Source: Gammaproteobacteria bacterium (lineage in GTDB: Bacteria; Pseudomonadota; Gammaproteobacteria; JAKBBU01). Taken from it: DNA of 64,000 nt. Position numbers and translations under genes: made by a program. Below are positions 10,137-21,000 of the stretch, piece by piece (position 1 is the first letter of the stretch; the number at the start of each line of letters is the position of its first letter). The notes beneath the pieces are model-generated. The model was not told the origin of the DNA. It worked only from the letters and a program-made list of their open reading frames with translations, and searched no databases. The DNA is taken from NCBI GenBank assembly GCA_021773195.1, contig JAJFKN010000010.1, positions 37,119 to 101,118 on the forward strand, given 5' to 3'.

Positions 10137-10931
10137 ATGGTTTTACGTCGTTTGATAGGCTTAGGGGGCATTCCATGTGGGGAGACGCTTCTAGCTAGAC
10201 GTATCGGTCGTTATTTTGATTATTTGAGTATTTTGGTCATTGTGGTTTTGGCCTGGCAATGGCATTTGGACGTGCGAGACTCCTTGGGCACTTCAGTCAA
10301 TGTAACATTGAATCTGTGTGTTTGGATGTATTTTGTGATCCAGGTTGCCGTAGGTCTGTACGTGGTAGAAGAAAAAAAACGGTACATTAAAACCAATTGG
10401 TTGCTAATCCCTATTATTGTTGCAGGTATCCCTTTTATTATGGGGTATACGCCGCCCTACGATGTTTTAGAATATTTGCGTCCTCTGTTTGCTGCCGTAT
10501 TAATTATTCCTTGGGTAACATTATGTCAGCGAGCTTTATCCGATGGTCGATTAGGTACAACCATCATTGTGGCTATTATCATTATTTTCTTGGCGGGCAT
10601 TGTTATTTCAGGTTTTGACCCAGGCATACCCACACCACTTGATGGCATTTGGTGGGCATGGGTTACCGTGAGCACAGTGGGTTATGGTGATGTGGTGCCT
10701 GTGAGTTGGGTGGGACGGATCTTTGCAGCATTGCTGATTCTTATGGGGCTGGCATTATTCTCGGCTATTACTGCTAATTTTGCCGCTATTTTTGTGCGCC
10801 GAGATTTTCGTGATGTAAAATTAGATGAATTGCATTTTGAGTTAGAAGCGGAAGAAGAAATTCTTTTGCAATTAAAAGAATTACAAAGTCGTTTAGAGCG
10901 TATGGAAGAAAAATTAGATAAACGTAAATAG
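10137..10931 (+). CDS. Voltage-gated-like potassium channel
   Basis: 264 residues with about six hydrophobic segments. The selectivity filter TVGYGD (residues 180-185) follows a pore helix (GIWWAWVTVS) and precedes the inner helix. The C-terminus is a charged, heptad-like stretch (LEAEEEILLQLKELQSRLERM) that probably forms a tetramerising coiled coil. This is the layout of small bacterial Kv-type channels (S1-S4 plus pore). The S4-like region is poor in regular Arg/Lys spacing, so voltage sensing is uncertain. GGAGAGGGAC provides a strong ribosome-binding site. It is monocistronic and convergent with the phosphofructokinase gene. Confidence 0.85.
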   Translation: MVLRRLIGLGGIPCGETLLARRIGRYFDYLSILVIVVLAWQWHLDVRDSLGTSVNVTLNLCVWMYFVIQVAVGLYVVEEKKRYIKTNWLLIPIIVAGIPFIMGYTPPYDVLEYLRPLFAAVLIIPWVTLCQRALSDGRLGTTIIVAIIIIFLAGIVISGFDPGIPTPLDGIWWAWVTVSTVGYGDVVPVSWVGRIFAALLILMGLALFSAITANFAAIFVRRDFRDVKLDELHFELEAEEEILLQLKELQSRLERMEEKLDKRK

Positions 10932-10967
10932 ACCGCTTCCTTAGAAATGGACTCATGTATTCGCTTA

Positions 10968-10995
10968 CCCTACGTCATTCTGGGATGACGTAGGG
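10968..10995. terminator. Palindromic hairpin between convergent genes (terminator or REP-like)
   Basis: A perfect 11-bp inverted repeat, CCCTACGTCAT and ATGACGTAGGG, with a six-base loop (TCTGGG). It sits between the ends of the channel gene and the phosphofructokinase gene. It lacks a clear T-run on either strand, so it may be a bidirectional terminator or a dispersed palindromic element. The inner TCATTCTGGGATGA resembles the palindromes at 39811 and 63361. Confidence 0.6.
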
Positions 10996-11018
10996 AGTTG
11001 TAGAGTAGATAGTTTGTT

Positions 11019-12281
11019 TCAAACAATAGAAGCTTCTTCTAACTTTTTAGGTACAGCAATATTCTTTAAACGCGCGTATTGTGGCAAACCATTTTTATAA
11101 GGCGGGTAATCTTCGCCTTGAATCAACGGTGCCATATAATCGCGGCAAGCTTGAGTAATGTGGTAACCGTCTTGTGTAATATATTCATCAGGTAAAGGTT
11201 GTTCCACTAAAGCAACATTATCTAACGCGGTTTCACCAATTTTCCACAAATAGGTATCACCAGGAATACGTTCGATGGTAAGCATAATGGCATTTTTGCC
11301 GGCCAGTGCACGTTCTACAGCGGTTTTACCTAAAGCATAAGCTTGATCCACATCGGTTTTTGAGGCGATGTGACGAGCCGCGCGTTGTAAGTAATCCACC
11401 AAAGCCCAATGGTATTTATAACCCAGTTCTTTTTGAATGAGATTAGCTAAGAGGGGAGCAACGCCGCCCAACTGGGCATTACCAAAGGCATCTTTCAAAC
11501 CAGAATTGCTGATAAGATTACCTTCGCCATTTTTAATGCCTTCTGAGGTAACAATGGCGCAATAAGAGTGGCGTTTCACACATTCATCTACTTTCTGCAA
11601 AAATTCTTTTGCATTGAATGTGCGTTCAGGGAATAAAATAATATGCGGCGCATCGCCTTCTTGTTCTTGAGCTAAGCCACCTGCCGCTGCAATCCAGCCA
11701 GCATGACGGCCCATGACTTCCATAATAAATACCTTTGTGGAATTGGCTGACATGGAAGCTACGTCTAGACCGGCTTCACGAATGGAAATAGCAATGTATT
11801 TTGCAACGGAACCAAAGCCTGGACAATTATCTGTAATGGGTAAATCATTGTCGACGGTTTTAGGTAATCCAATACATGTAATAGGGTAGCCTAATTGCTT
11901 GCTGACTTTTGCTACTTTGTTTGCAGTATCTTGAGAATCACCGCCACCATTATAAAAAAAGTAACCGATATTATGTGCCGCAAAAACATCGATGAGACGT
12001 TGGTATATTTCAGGGTTTTCTTCGTAGGCAGGTAATTGATAACGGCAAGATCCAAAGGCACCTGCAGGTGTATGGCGCAGCATTGCGATGGACTCGTCGG
12101 ATTCCTGTGATGTGTCAATAAGGTCTTCACGCAATGCGCCTAATATACCGTCACGCCCTGCATAGACGGTACCGATATCCTCTTTGAATTTACGTGCTGT
12201 TTCGATGACACCGCAGGCGGTAGCATTGATGACAGCAGTGACGCCCCCAGATTGAGCATAAAAGATATTTTTCTTAGTCAT
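11019..12281 (-). CDS. pfp: Pyrophosphate-dependent 6-phosphofructokinase
   Basis: 420 residues. It phosphorylates fructose 6-phosphate, reversibly, using pyrophosphate. The donor-site motif GGGDS (112-116) has Asp where ATP-dependent enzymes have Gly, and PKTVDND (140-146) carries the Lys typical of PPi enzymes. MGRHAGW (190-196) is the sugar-phosphate loop. The third position of the motif is Gly rather than the Asp of the usual GGDDS, which is worth noting. AGGA lies seven bases before the ATG. No ATP-type pfkA is visible in the window. A reversible PPi enzyme would serve both glycolysis and gluconeogenesis. Confidence 0.9.
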   Translation of the reverse strand: MTKKNIFYAQSGGVTAVINATACGVIETARKFKEDIGTVYAGRDGILGALREDLIDTSQESDESIAMLRHTPAGAFGSCRYQLPAYEENPEIYQRLIDVFAAHNIGYFFYNGGGDSQDTANKVAKVSKQLGYPITCIGLPKTVDNDLPITDNCPGFGSVAKYIAISIREAGLDVASMSANSTKVFIMEVMGRHAGWIAAAGGLAQEQEGDAPHIILFPERTFNAKEFLQKVDECVKRHSYCAIVTSEGIKNGEGNLISNSGLKDAFGNAQLGGVAPLLANLIQKELGYKYHWALVDYLQRAARHIASKTDVDQAYALGKTAVERALAGKNAIMLTIERIPGDTYLWKIGETALDNVALVEQPLPDEYITQDGYHITQACRDYMAPLIQGEDYPPYKNGLPQYARLKNIAVPKKLEEASIV

Positions 12282-12457
12282 GAAGTGTCCTGTTATTAAC
12301 CATTCGGAAGCTGGAACTATACCGGAGATTAGACGCTTTATCCATATCTTTCATCGGCCCCTACTATTGTATAAAAGACATTCCAAAAGCATGGAAACTG
12401 AGCTAGAATGGGCTCCTTAGTGGTTTACGCCCATGGGGTAGTTGAGAGAGGGACATC

Positions 12458-12784
12458 ATGCTGAAAAAATCCTGGATTTTTATCGTATTATTATTATGTT
12501 GGAGTGCATCAGCTTATGCTGATCAGGATGTAGCTGGTTTTTCCGGACAAATCTATAAAGGCTTTATGGCTCTCATCCAGCTCAGCTACATCATGTGCTG
12601 GGTCGGTGGTGCAGGCATGATCTTTGGTGCTTTGATTCAATATAAGGCCCACCGTGATAATCCTCAACAAGTGCGTTTATCACGCCCTTTCGTATTTTTA
12701 GCCTTTGGTATTGTTTTTATTTGTATCCCTTTTCTTGTGAAATGGGTCGTCAGTACGGGCGGCGTAACACCATATTATCAGTAG
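12458..12784 (+). CDS. Small inner-membrane protein of the Dot/Icm IcmC/IcmD/DotV family
   Basis: 108 residues. A signal-peptide-like start (hydrophobic core, then SAYA) is followed by two transmembrane helices. Between the helices is KAHRDNPQQVRLSRP. A K-x-H-x-D-N-P-x-Q-V segment followed by a hydrophobic helix is the hallmark of the related Dot/Icm proteins IcmC (DotE), IcmD (DotP) and DotV, as I remember them. The length fits IcmD/DotV better than IcmC. GAGAGGGAC precedes the ATG. No other dot/icm gene is in the window, so it is either an outlying component of a type IVB system encoded elsewhere or an orphan paralogue. The gene 52 bases downstream starts a biosynthetic cluster and may be unrelated. 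Confidence 0.6.
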   Translation: MLKKSWIFIVLLLCWSASAYADQDVAGFSGQIYKGFMALIQLSYIMCWVGGAGMIFGALIQYKAHRDNPQQVRLSRPFVFLAFGIVFICIPFLVKWVVSTGGVTPYYQ

Positions 12785-12836
12785 ATATTTGATTGAATTG
12801 AGAAACCAATAGACAGAATCAGTAAGGAGGTATTAA

Positions 12837-13739
12837 ATGCCTAAATTTACAACAAAAGATAGTACAGAGCTTCACTATGAAGTGTTTGGTCCCTCTCTAG
12901 ATAGCGATGAAAATTTCGTGACCATGATTTTTTCCCATGGTGGACCGGGGTTGTTAGATGGCCGTTCTTATTATGAATTTTGGCGTCAGTTTGCTTCAGA
13001 TAATGTGCGTGTTGTTTTTCCCGATCAACGAGGCAGTGGTCGCAGTGATGATCCTGCAGATGAATCAACGCTTAATATCCATCAACATGCCGCAGACATC
13101 AAAGATTTTTGCACGCAACATAAGATAAACAAACCTGTTGTAGCAGGGGTTTCTCAGGGCGGATATGTTTCTCTGGCCTACGCTTCCACTTATCCCGATG
13201 ATACGGGTGGGTTGATTGTATGTAATTCCGAAGCCAAGCGTGATACGCAAGTGCGTATAGCAGCTTATCGAAAAAATCTCGTGGAGTTCTTTGAGGTGGA
13301 AGAGGCTCAAGCTAATGAGTTAGCCGATAAGATTGGAAAAATCGACGGCCAATGGAATTCTGAAGAATATATGGCCTTATTCGGTGATTATTATTCAAAA
13401 GCAGGTGAGTCTTTTGAAATCGCTGACCATCCCGTTACCTGGAATAAGTTCATGGGCGAAGAGTTTGGGACTTTTGATTTAGAGCGGGATTTGGCAAAAA
13501 TCACATGTCCCGTTCTATACATGGTAGGAGAGTACGATTGTGTGCATCCTTCAGCATCGGCCCTTAGAACTCGATCCTTAATGCAAAATGCCAGTTCTAT
13601 GACATTTGAAATTATACAAGGCTCGGCGGACCCCGTTTATGTAGATAAAAAAGATCGTGCCACAGAACTGGTGATGACTTATGTGGACGAAGTAAAATCA
13701 AAATTGGTGCCTCATCGAGGCATGGGTTGCAATGCTTGA
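12837..13739 (+). CDS. Alpha/beta hydrolase, prolyl-iminopeptidase-like, lacking the usual catalytic His
   Basis: 300 residues. HGGPG (34-38) is the oxyanion motif of the S33 family and DQRGSGRSD follows. GVSQGG places the nucleophile at Ser106, and GEYD gives the acid at Asp234. Where the family has G-x-G-H, this protein reads GSAD, with Asp265 in the His position, so the triad looks incomplete. It has a perfect AAGGAGG ribosome-binding site. Only 51 bases separate it from the MFS exporter, and the NRPS-PKS gene follows, so it probably belongs to that cluster. Possible roles are tailoring, intermediate binding or a non-hydrolytic acyl transfer. It may also be inactive. Confidence 0.8.
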   Translation: MPKFTTKDSTELHYEVFGPSLDSDENFVTMIFSHGGPGLLDGRSYYEFWRQFASDNVRVVFPDQRGSGRSDDPADESTLNIHQHAADIKDFCTQHKINKPVVAGVSQGGYVSLAYASTYPDDTGGLIVCNSEAKRDTQVRIAAYRKNLVEFFEVEEAQANELADKIGKIDGQWNSEEYMALFGDYYSKAGESFEIADHPVTWNKFMGEEFGTFDLERDLAKITCPVLYMVGEYDCVHPSASALRTRSLMQNASSMTFEIIQGSADPVYVDKKDRATELVMTYVDEVKSKLVPHRGMGCNA

Positions 13740-13790
13740 AAGTCTGTAAATAACAAAGACTCTGAGGATAAATAAACAGGGATCGTTTTC

Positions 13791-15023
13791 ATGACAATAG
13801 GCCATTCTACAGGGTCGCAGAATAAGATATCCATAATACCGTTGTTTGTAGTTATTTTTGTGGATGCCATGGGGTGGGGAATTGTTTACCCCAGTTTTCA
13901 GCCCGTCATATTGAATAACCTGATAGGCTTATTCCCTTCCCACACCTCATTGACGCAACTTAATATTTGGTATGAATCCATGGTGGGCATTTATATGCTG
14001 TTCATGTTTATCATGTCACCTGTTTTAGGCAGCCTCTCAGATCGCTATGGTCGTCGTATCATACTAACCATCTCTATGTTAGGTAATGCCGCAGGCTTTT
14101 TGTTAAGTGGCATTGGGTTACATTGCAATAGTTTACTTTTGATTATTCTTGGTCGCATAATCGCTGGGGCGACGGCTGGGAGCTTACCCATAGCCCAGGC
14201 GGCTATGATGGATATTAGCAGTGAAGCAGAAAAACCAAAGCGTATGAGTTTAGTGGCTTTTGCTAATCTCAGTGGTTTTGCGATTGGTCCTGTTTTAGGT
14301 GGATTATTTTTAAATAGAAATATTTGGGGACCAGACCTTAGTTACAGTACGCCCTTTTGGTTGACCATGGTGCTTGGTTTGATTGGTGCAGTTTTAGTAT
14401 TAACTTTATTTAAAGAGACCTACAGTGGTAATAAGACTCAGAACATAAATATATTAATGGGCATGACAAATATTAAAAAAGCCTTTGTTTCTAGAAATAC
14501 GGGTAGTCTGTTTTGGGCCTTTAGTTTTTATATGTTAGCTTGGGGAATGTTTTTTTCCATGATTCCCTTGCTGTTATCCGATAGGTTTAATTGGAATGTT
14601 TCTGAGGTTGGAGCATTTTTAAGTTTTACAGCATTGTTCCTTGCCATTGGTGTTTTGTTGGTTATTCCCCAGTTGATGAAAATTGCGAAATTAAACAGTA
14701 TTGTTTATGGCGCTCTAGCTATTATGGTTGCCTGTTGCGTACTATTCCCATACATTCATCACTCTCTCTTCCTTTGGCTTACGGTAATATTCACAGCATC
14801 AGCCCCTATCGCTTATGTTTGTTTAGCCAGCATGTTGTCCAATGCGGTAAGTATTCATGACCAGGGTAAAGTCATGGGCGTGCTAGGTTCTCTAGTGGCT
14901 TTGACTTGGGGCATTGGTCCCATGGCTATTGGGTATTTTGCTAGTATTAATTTCATGACGGCTTATATGATAACAGGCGCTTCATTTCTCGTTGCCCTGA
15001 TAATTGTGGTAAAAGTTAAATAA
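13791..15023 (+). CDS. MFS transporter, DHA1 (TetA-like) drug/metabolite exporter
   Basis: 410 residues with about 12 hydrophobic segments. The start (PLFVVIFVDAMGWGIVYP) is typical of the TCR/Tet branch of DHA1 drug:H+ antiporters. Motif A, GSLSDRYGRR, lies between helices 2 and 3. An AGGGA ribosome-binding site precedes the ATG. It lies between the hydrolase and the megasynthase in the same direction with short gaps, so the natural reading is export of, or self-protection from, the NRPS-PKS product. Substrate specificity cannot be read from sequence. Confidence 0.88.
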   Translation: MTIGHSTGSQNKISIIPLFVVIFVDAMGWGIVYPSFQPVILNNLIGLFPSHTSLTQLNIWYESMVGIYMLFMFIMSPVLGSLSDRYGRRIILTISMLGNAAGFLLSGIGLHCNSLLLIILGRIIAGATAGSLPIAQAAMMDISSEAEKPKRMSLVAFANLSGFAIGPVLGGLFLNRNIWGPDLSYSTPFWLTMVLGLIGAVLVLTLFKETYSGNKTQNINILMGMTNIKKAFVSRNTGSLFWAFSFYMLAWGMFFSMIPLLLSDRFNWNVSEVGAFLSFTALFLAIGVLLVIPQLMKIAKLNSIVYGALAIMVACCVLFPYIHHSLFLWLTVIFTASAPIAYVCLASMLSNAVSIHDQGKVMGVLGSLVALTWGIGPMAIGYFASINFMTAYMITGASFLVALIIVVKVK

Positions 15024-15070
15024 ATTCAACCGGAGATAACGATTGAATGATATATAAATAGTGCACACAT

Positions 15071-18000
15071 ATGAAAGATGAGGTCGATAAAATGCGCAAG
15101 AAGGTCAGTGGCTCAGAGGTAATTGTATTAGCAAATTATCCTATACAAATGCAGGCCCAAAGTATTAATAATATAATGGCCGAGGTTGAACTCCCATTGA
15201 TTTCTCAGCCTATTCAAAGCGATGATTTGATTTCAGAATTACGCAACCCACAAAGCTATATGTATAACCATTCAAACTCGCAAAGTATTTTGCTTTTTCT
15301 CAACCCTGGTTTAATTAAGCATACTGACTTGAGTGACTATATAAATGCATTAATAGAATCTATCGGATATGCCCAGACTAAACTAAAAGCGCCTATATTC
15401 CTTATTTGGATGCCGAGCAAAGAAAGCCACAGTGGAATGGGAGCCGCCCTGGAAAGTTTAAAAAGCATGCGTGAGCTTACTGTCATTGAGAATCACATGC
15501 TAGATTATGATAATGTTTTTGATGAGGAGATGGAAGCATTAGTTTATGCTCCTTATTCAAAGGCATTTTATGATGAAACGACCTATAGAATGCTTAAGGC
15601 CATGCAACGAGTATTGGATCCAGCATATAAAGTCATTGTGGTGGATGCAGACAATACCTTATGGGAAGGTGCATGTGCGGAAGGCGAATTATCAGATATT
15701 ACTATCCATGGTCCCTATGAAGATTTACAGAAGTTCTTAATTCAACTGGAAGGTGAGGGTTGGATAATATGCCTTAATAGCAAGAATATTGAGTCAGATG
15801 TTTTCCATGTTATAGATAACCACTGTCATATGCTCATGGGCCGAGAACATTTCTCCCATTGGCGAGTTAATTGGGATGACAAAGCAGATAATTTAATGTC
15901 GCTGTCAGAAGATTTAAATTTAGACCTTGCTAGTTTTATTTTCATTGATGACCGACCAGAAGAATGCGCTAATATTCAGTCAAAGATACCTGAAGTAATG
16001 ACCATACTATTTTCTTCTCAAGGTCACGACATTGAAACTATAAAGAATCTATGGATATTCAACAGCGGAGCAAAACAAGGATCAAGGACTGGATTTTATC
16101 AAGCTAACCATCAGCGCGAAAAACAAAAGCGATCGAGTATCTCCTATGCTGATTTTATCGAGTCGCTCAATATGGATATTGAGCTCGTTGAGCTTAATAG
16201 CGTTCACATGGAAAGAATTGCAGAGTTAAGCCACAGAACCACTCAGTTTAATTGTCGGAACAGCAAGCTGACAGCGAAACAATTAGTCGATTATTCATCT
16301 GCTCATAGTTATGTTGCACGGATAAAAGATCGGTTTGGTGATTATGGAATCTCCGGTTTTATAAGCTCAGAAAGAAAAAATCACATACTTTGGATAAAAG
16401 ATTTCTTTGTTAGTTGTCGAGCCTTGAACAAAGGGGTTGAACATAGGATTATTCGAGAGATTGCGTTACGCAATAAAGACTCAGTCAAGTTTATAGCTAT
16501 TCCCTTTATAAAGACCATCAGAAATGAACCGTCTGAAAACTTTCTAAATGATTTGGACGCTGAAAAGAAACACATAAAAGATTATGTGGTTTATATGGTC
16601 AGCATAAATCATGCCTTAGCCTTAAGTTTTATTCCTAAAGAAACCTCTTCAAATGTTACCAATAAAGATAACCGGCAAGCCAGATTATTTCATGGGCATG
16701 CACTCTTAGCCTTGGCCAAAAGCAAGCTTCAAATCAGTTCTTATATTTCAGGGAATAGGGGCCTTGAGTCAGAGTTGCGCCATATTTGGTCGTCAGTATT
16801 GCCAGAGAAGTATTCTGACGAATCTATAATGAACTCCAGTCTCCCAACTCTTGGCGTGAGTTCATTAGGTGCGGTAGAAATAGCTGTTAAGATAAATAAA
16901 GCTTTTGGTGTTAACTTTGGCATCAAAGAAATATATGAAAATGATACTGTTCACAAGCAAGTTCAATGCATTCAAGAAAGAAATGTTTCCGCATCATGCA
17001 GCAATGAAAAATATTTGGGCCCGATGCTAGCGTCGTCTAATCAGACTTCACTATATATGCTAGATAAAATACATAAGACTTGGGGCTTTAATATGCCTTC
17101 AGTTTACTCGGTAAGAGGCGCTATCAATTACAGCGCATTGACTGATGCAATAACTGGTTTGATTAAAGCGCACCCCATACTTAACTCAAATTTTCACACA
17201 AGAGATAATTCATTAGAATTAGTGATTTCTGATGTGGCACGCTTCAGTTTGCAAATTATTGAAATGCCTAAGGCTAAAAAAGAAGATCTGCTTGCTTATT
17301 GTAAAGAACAAGAAAGAAGGCCGTTTGATTTAGATAATGATCTTTTGATAAGAGTAAGTGTGATAAAAATAGCGTCAGAAGAGCACCTCCTCATTTTTAA
17401 TGTTCACCATGTTGTTTTTGATGGATGGTCTGAAGTGCAGTTTTTTCAGCAATTGGCCAATGGGTATAATAAATTAATTAGAAAAGAACCTTTTACTTTT
17501 CATCCCAGTAAGCATGATTATTTTGAATATTGTCGTCACCAGCAAGAGTGGCTTACAACAGATGCGGCTAGGATACAAAGCACATATTGGCGAGAACGAC
17601 TCCGTAATGCCAGTTATACTGAGATTGACCCGGATGTGGCTGGTGATAATCAGAAACCTTATCAAGGCAGCTATACTGAATTCAAGCTACCAGAAGGCAG
17701 CCATGAAAAATTAAATCAAATAGCCTTATCCAAAAATACCACTGTTTTTAATATTCTTTTTTCGCTATTTAATCTGGTTGTGTCAAAATACGTTAATAAA
17801 GATGATATTTTGCTTGGTTGTCCTTTTTGGGGAAGGCCCAGCGCTCAGTTCAGCGAGGCATTAGGCTATTTTGTGAATTTGGTTTTATTACGAACTTATC
17901 TTACAGCTGATGCTACATTGGATGAATTGATACGTGATGTCACTAAGAATGTCAAGCAAGCCCAGTTAAATCAAAACTTGCCTTTTGCCAAGGTGGTAGA

Positions 18001-21000
18001 GCAGTCTTCATTAATGAACCAAGATTTCAATGGGCCAAAGATTCAATTTTCATATCACAAAGAATCTGTACTATCCCTGGACGACCTAATAATAGAAAGA
18101 TTTTACAGGGGGTATGATTTAGCAAGATCAGGATTTATTTTCGAAATTGAAGAAGCTGGCTTGAAAGGCGGTGTATATCACTCTAGTGGTTACTCAAAGA
18201 GATTGATTTCATCCTTTATCCATGCCTATATGGATTTGGTCAGTTCCATTGATAGCATCATGGATAGAACAATAAAATCAATCCCATTGTATGCGGAGAT
18301 GAAGCTTTCAACTTCTTTCATTAACCCCAGTTACAAACCTACAAACTTAATCTCTATTTTTGAAAAAACAGCCGAATCGCAAACTGACAATATTGCTTTG
18401 CGCGATACAAAGTATTTAACATTTTCTCAATTGAATGAAGAATCTAAGACAGTAGCCGCAAACTTGCAGAGCAAAGGGTTCAAGCCAGGTGACATTATTG
18501 GTATAAGCTTGGATAAATCCATCAGCTTGGTCGTTACATCTCTCGGAATTGCTAGAATGGGGGCAACTTATGTCAGTCTAGATAGCTCACATCCAGACAA
18601 ATATCTAAGAGCTATCTGTAAAAGCTCAGATCTAAAAAGTGTAATCACTGAAGAAAGGCACTATAAGCGTATACAAGCATTATCAGCAGCCATGACTTAT
18701 GAAGAGTTGTCCTGTGACTATGGTAAGGCACTCCAAGATGTCATGATCAATCCAGAAACGATTCTGTATATCTTGTATACCTCAGGCACAACAGGCCAGC
18801 CTAAAGGGGTGAAGGTAAGCCACGCAAATTTCTATAATTTATATCGCTCACTACAAAATCGTTACCATATTAATAGTGAAGACAAGATGGCTTATTTCCA
18901 TTCCTATGGTTTTGATGTGGGACAATGGGAGATGTGGTCTTGCTTATTGAATGGATGTGAATTAGTTATCCCAACGAGCATCACAGTGAAGTCACCTCAG
19001 AAATTCATTGATTTTCTGTTAGAGAATAAGATAACAGTACTTTGTCAAACACCCTCTGCCTTTGAGCATTTGACCAGTGCGATGTTGCATTTTTCATGCA
19101 AAAGCATCCCGTCCTTAAGATTGGTTGTGTTTACGGGTGAACCTTTAGATTGCTCGGTATTGGAGAAATTTCCCACCTCAGATTCACAACCACTCGACTT
19201 TTTTAATATGTATGGTATTACGGAAGTAACTGTTTACTCCACCATAAAAAAAGTTTCCCTTGGTGTGGCCGGCACGCAGTTGGATAATATGGGGCAACCC
19301 CTAGATAACACGGCAATCTTTATTTTAGATGAGTCGATGCAACCTAAACCTATGGGGGCTATTGGTGAAATATACTTGGCCGGATATGGGGTGGCTCAGG
19401 GATATCACAATAATACTAGTTTGACCCATGAACGATTTAAGAAACTCCCAGGGACGAATATACCACTGTATAAATCAGGTGATATGGGCCGTATATTAGA
19501 CAATGGTGACTTAGAATTTTATGGTCGTATAGATGAACAAATAAAAATACGTGGCCATCGCCTAGATTTACGTGATGTATCTAAGGAATTAAATGAATGT
19601 TGCGGAGTAAATCGTTCTGTGGTGATTGTGGAAGGTGACTGTGCTTCAGAGAACACATTGCGAGGGATTGTTGAGCCCGATAAACAACAATCATATCCAA
19701 CCTATATGATGTGCCGATTAAGAGAGCGTGACCCAACCTTGTTGTTGCATAAATTACCCAACAATCTCACCATCGCGCATTCAAACCCCTTTGAAACAGA
19801 GACGCTATACGAAGAAATATTTTTAAATAATGAATATATAAAAAATGGTGTCGAGCTAAAGGATAATGATGTCATAATAGACATCGGTGCTAATATAGGT
19901 ATGTTTACTTTACGTATGGCATTATCCCAATTAAATTTGCAGATATATGCCTATGAACCTATCCCACCTATCTATAACCTGCTAAAAAAGAATATTCAAA
20001 TATACAATTTGGAAAATGTTCGCGCCTTGAATTTTGGTGTTTATGATAGAAGTGGTGATGTGAATTTTGATTATTATCCTAATGCTTCTGTGCTATCAAC
20101 AATACATGGAGATAATTTACAAGAAAAAGATTTGATGTCAGCTTATATTCACAATAAGTACCCCTCAAATCTCAATCCAAACACAGTGGATTCACTGATT
20201 GAAAATCAATTGGGTAAAGAAACTTACGCTTGCAAGTTAACGACGGTTTCAAGAATTATCGAAGATAATGGGTTAACGAAAATTGATCTATTAAAAATAG
20301 ATGCAGAAAAAAGTGAGCTGAATGTTTTGTTGGGGATAAAAGATAAGCACTGGGCCATGATAAGTCAGATAGCTATGGAAGTGCATGACCTTGGTGATAA
20401 CGTATCAAAGTCCCAATCTATACTAGTTAAGCACGGATTTACAGTCCAAGTAATTGAGAATATAGAATTAAAGCAAACAGGCTTGATCATGCTGTTTGCC
20501 CTACGGCATTCAAGCAAAGAAAGCCAAACGAAACTTGAGCTGAATTGTCCCAATCAGTGGACAGAAGACTTAATAGAAAAAGCCCGTGCTCATCTTGAGC
20601 AGCGGTTACCAAGCTATATGCTACCTTCGTATTACCATATAGTAAGCGAATTACCTCTAACGATGAATGGTAAGCTGGATAAGAAAACCTTAGCTAAGCT
20701 AACCCGGAAGCAGAAAAGTGCGCCTAAGTCTTCAGGAAATAATCTTGAGCAGGGTATTGCCAAAGTTTGGCGAGATGTTTTAAAGTCAGAGGATTTTACT
20801 TACCATGATAGTTTTTTTGAGGTAGGTGGCAACTCATTAATGCTCATGCATTTATACGAAAAGTTAGAAACCATGCTTGAAGGGTTGGAGATCACTGATT
20901 TGTTCAGGTACCCAACTGTGAATAAGTTAGCATCGGCATTTTCAAATCAACCAATTAATGCAAATAACACGCCCGACCAGTCATTGGACGTCTATGATCA

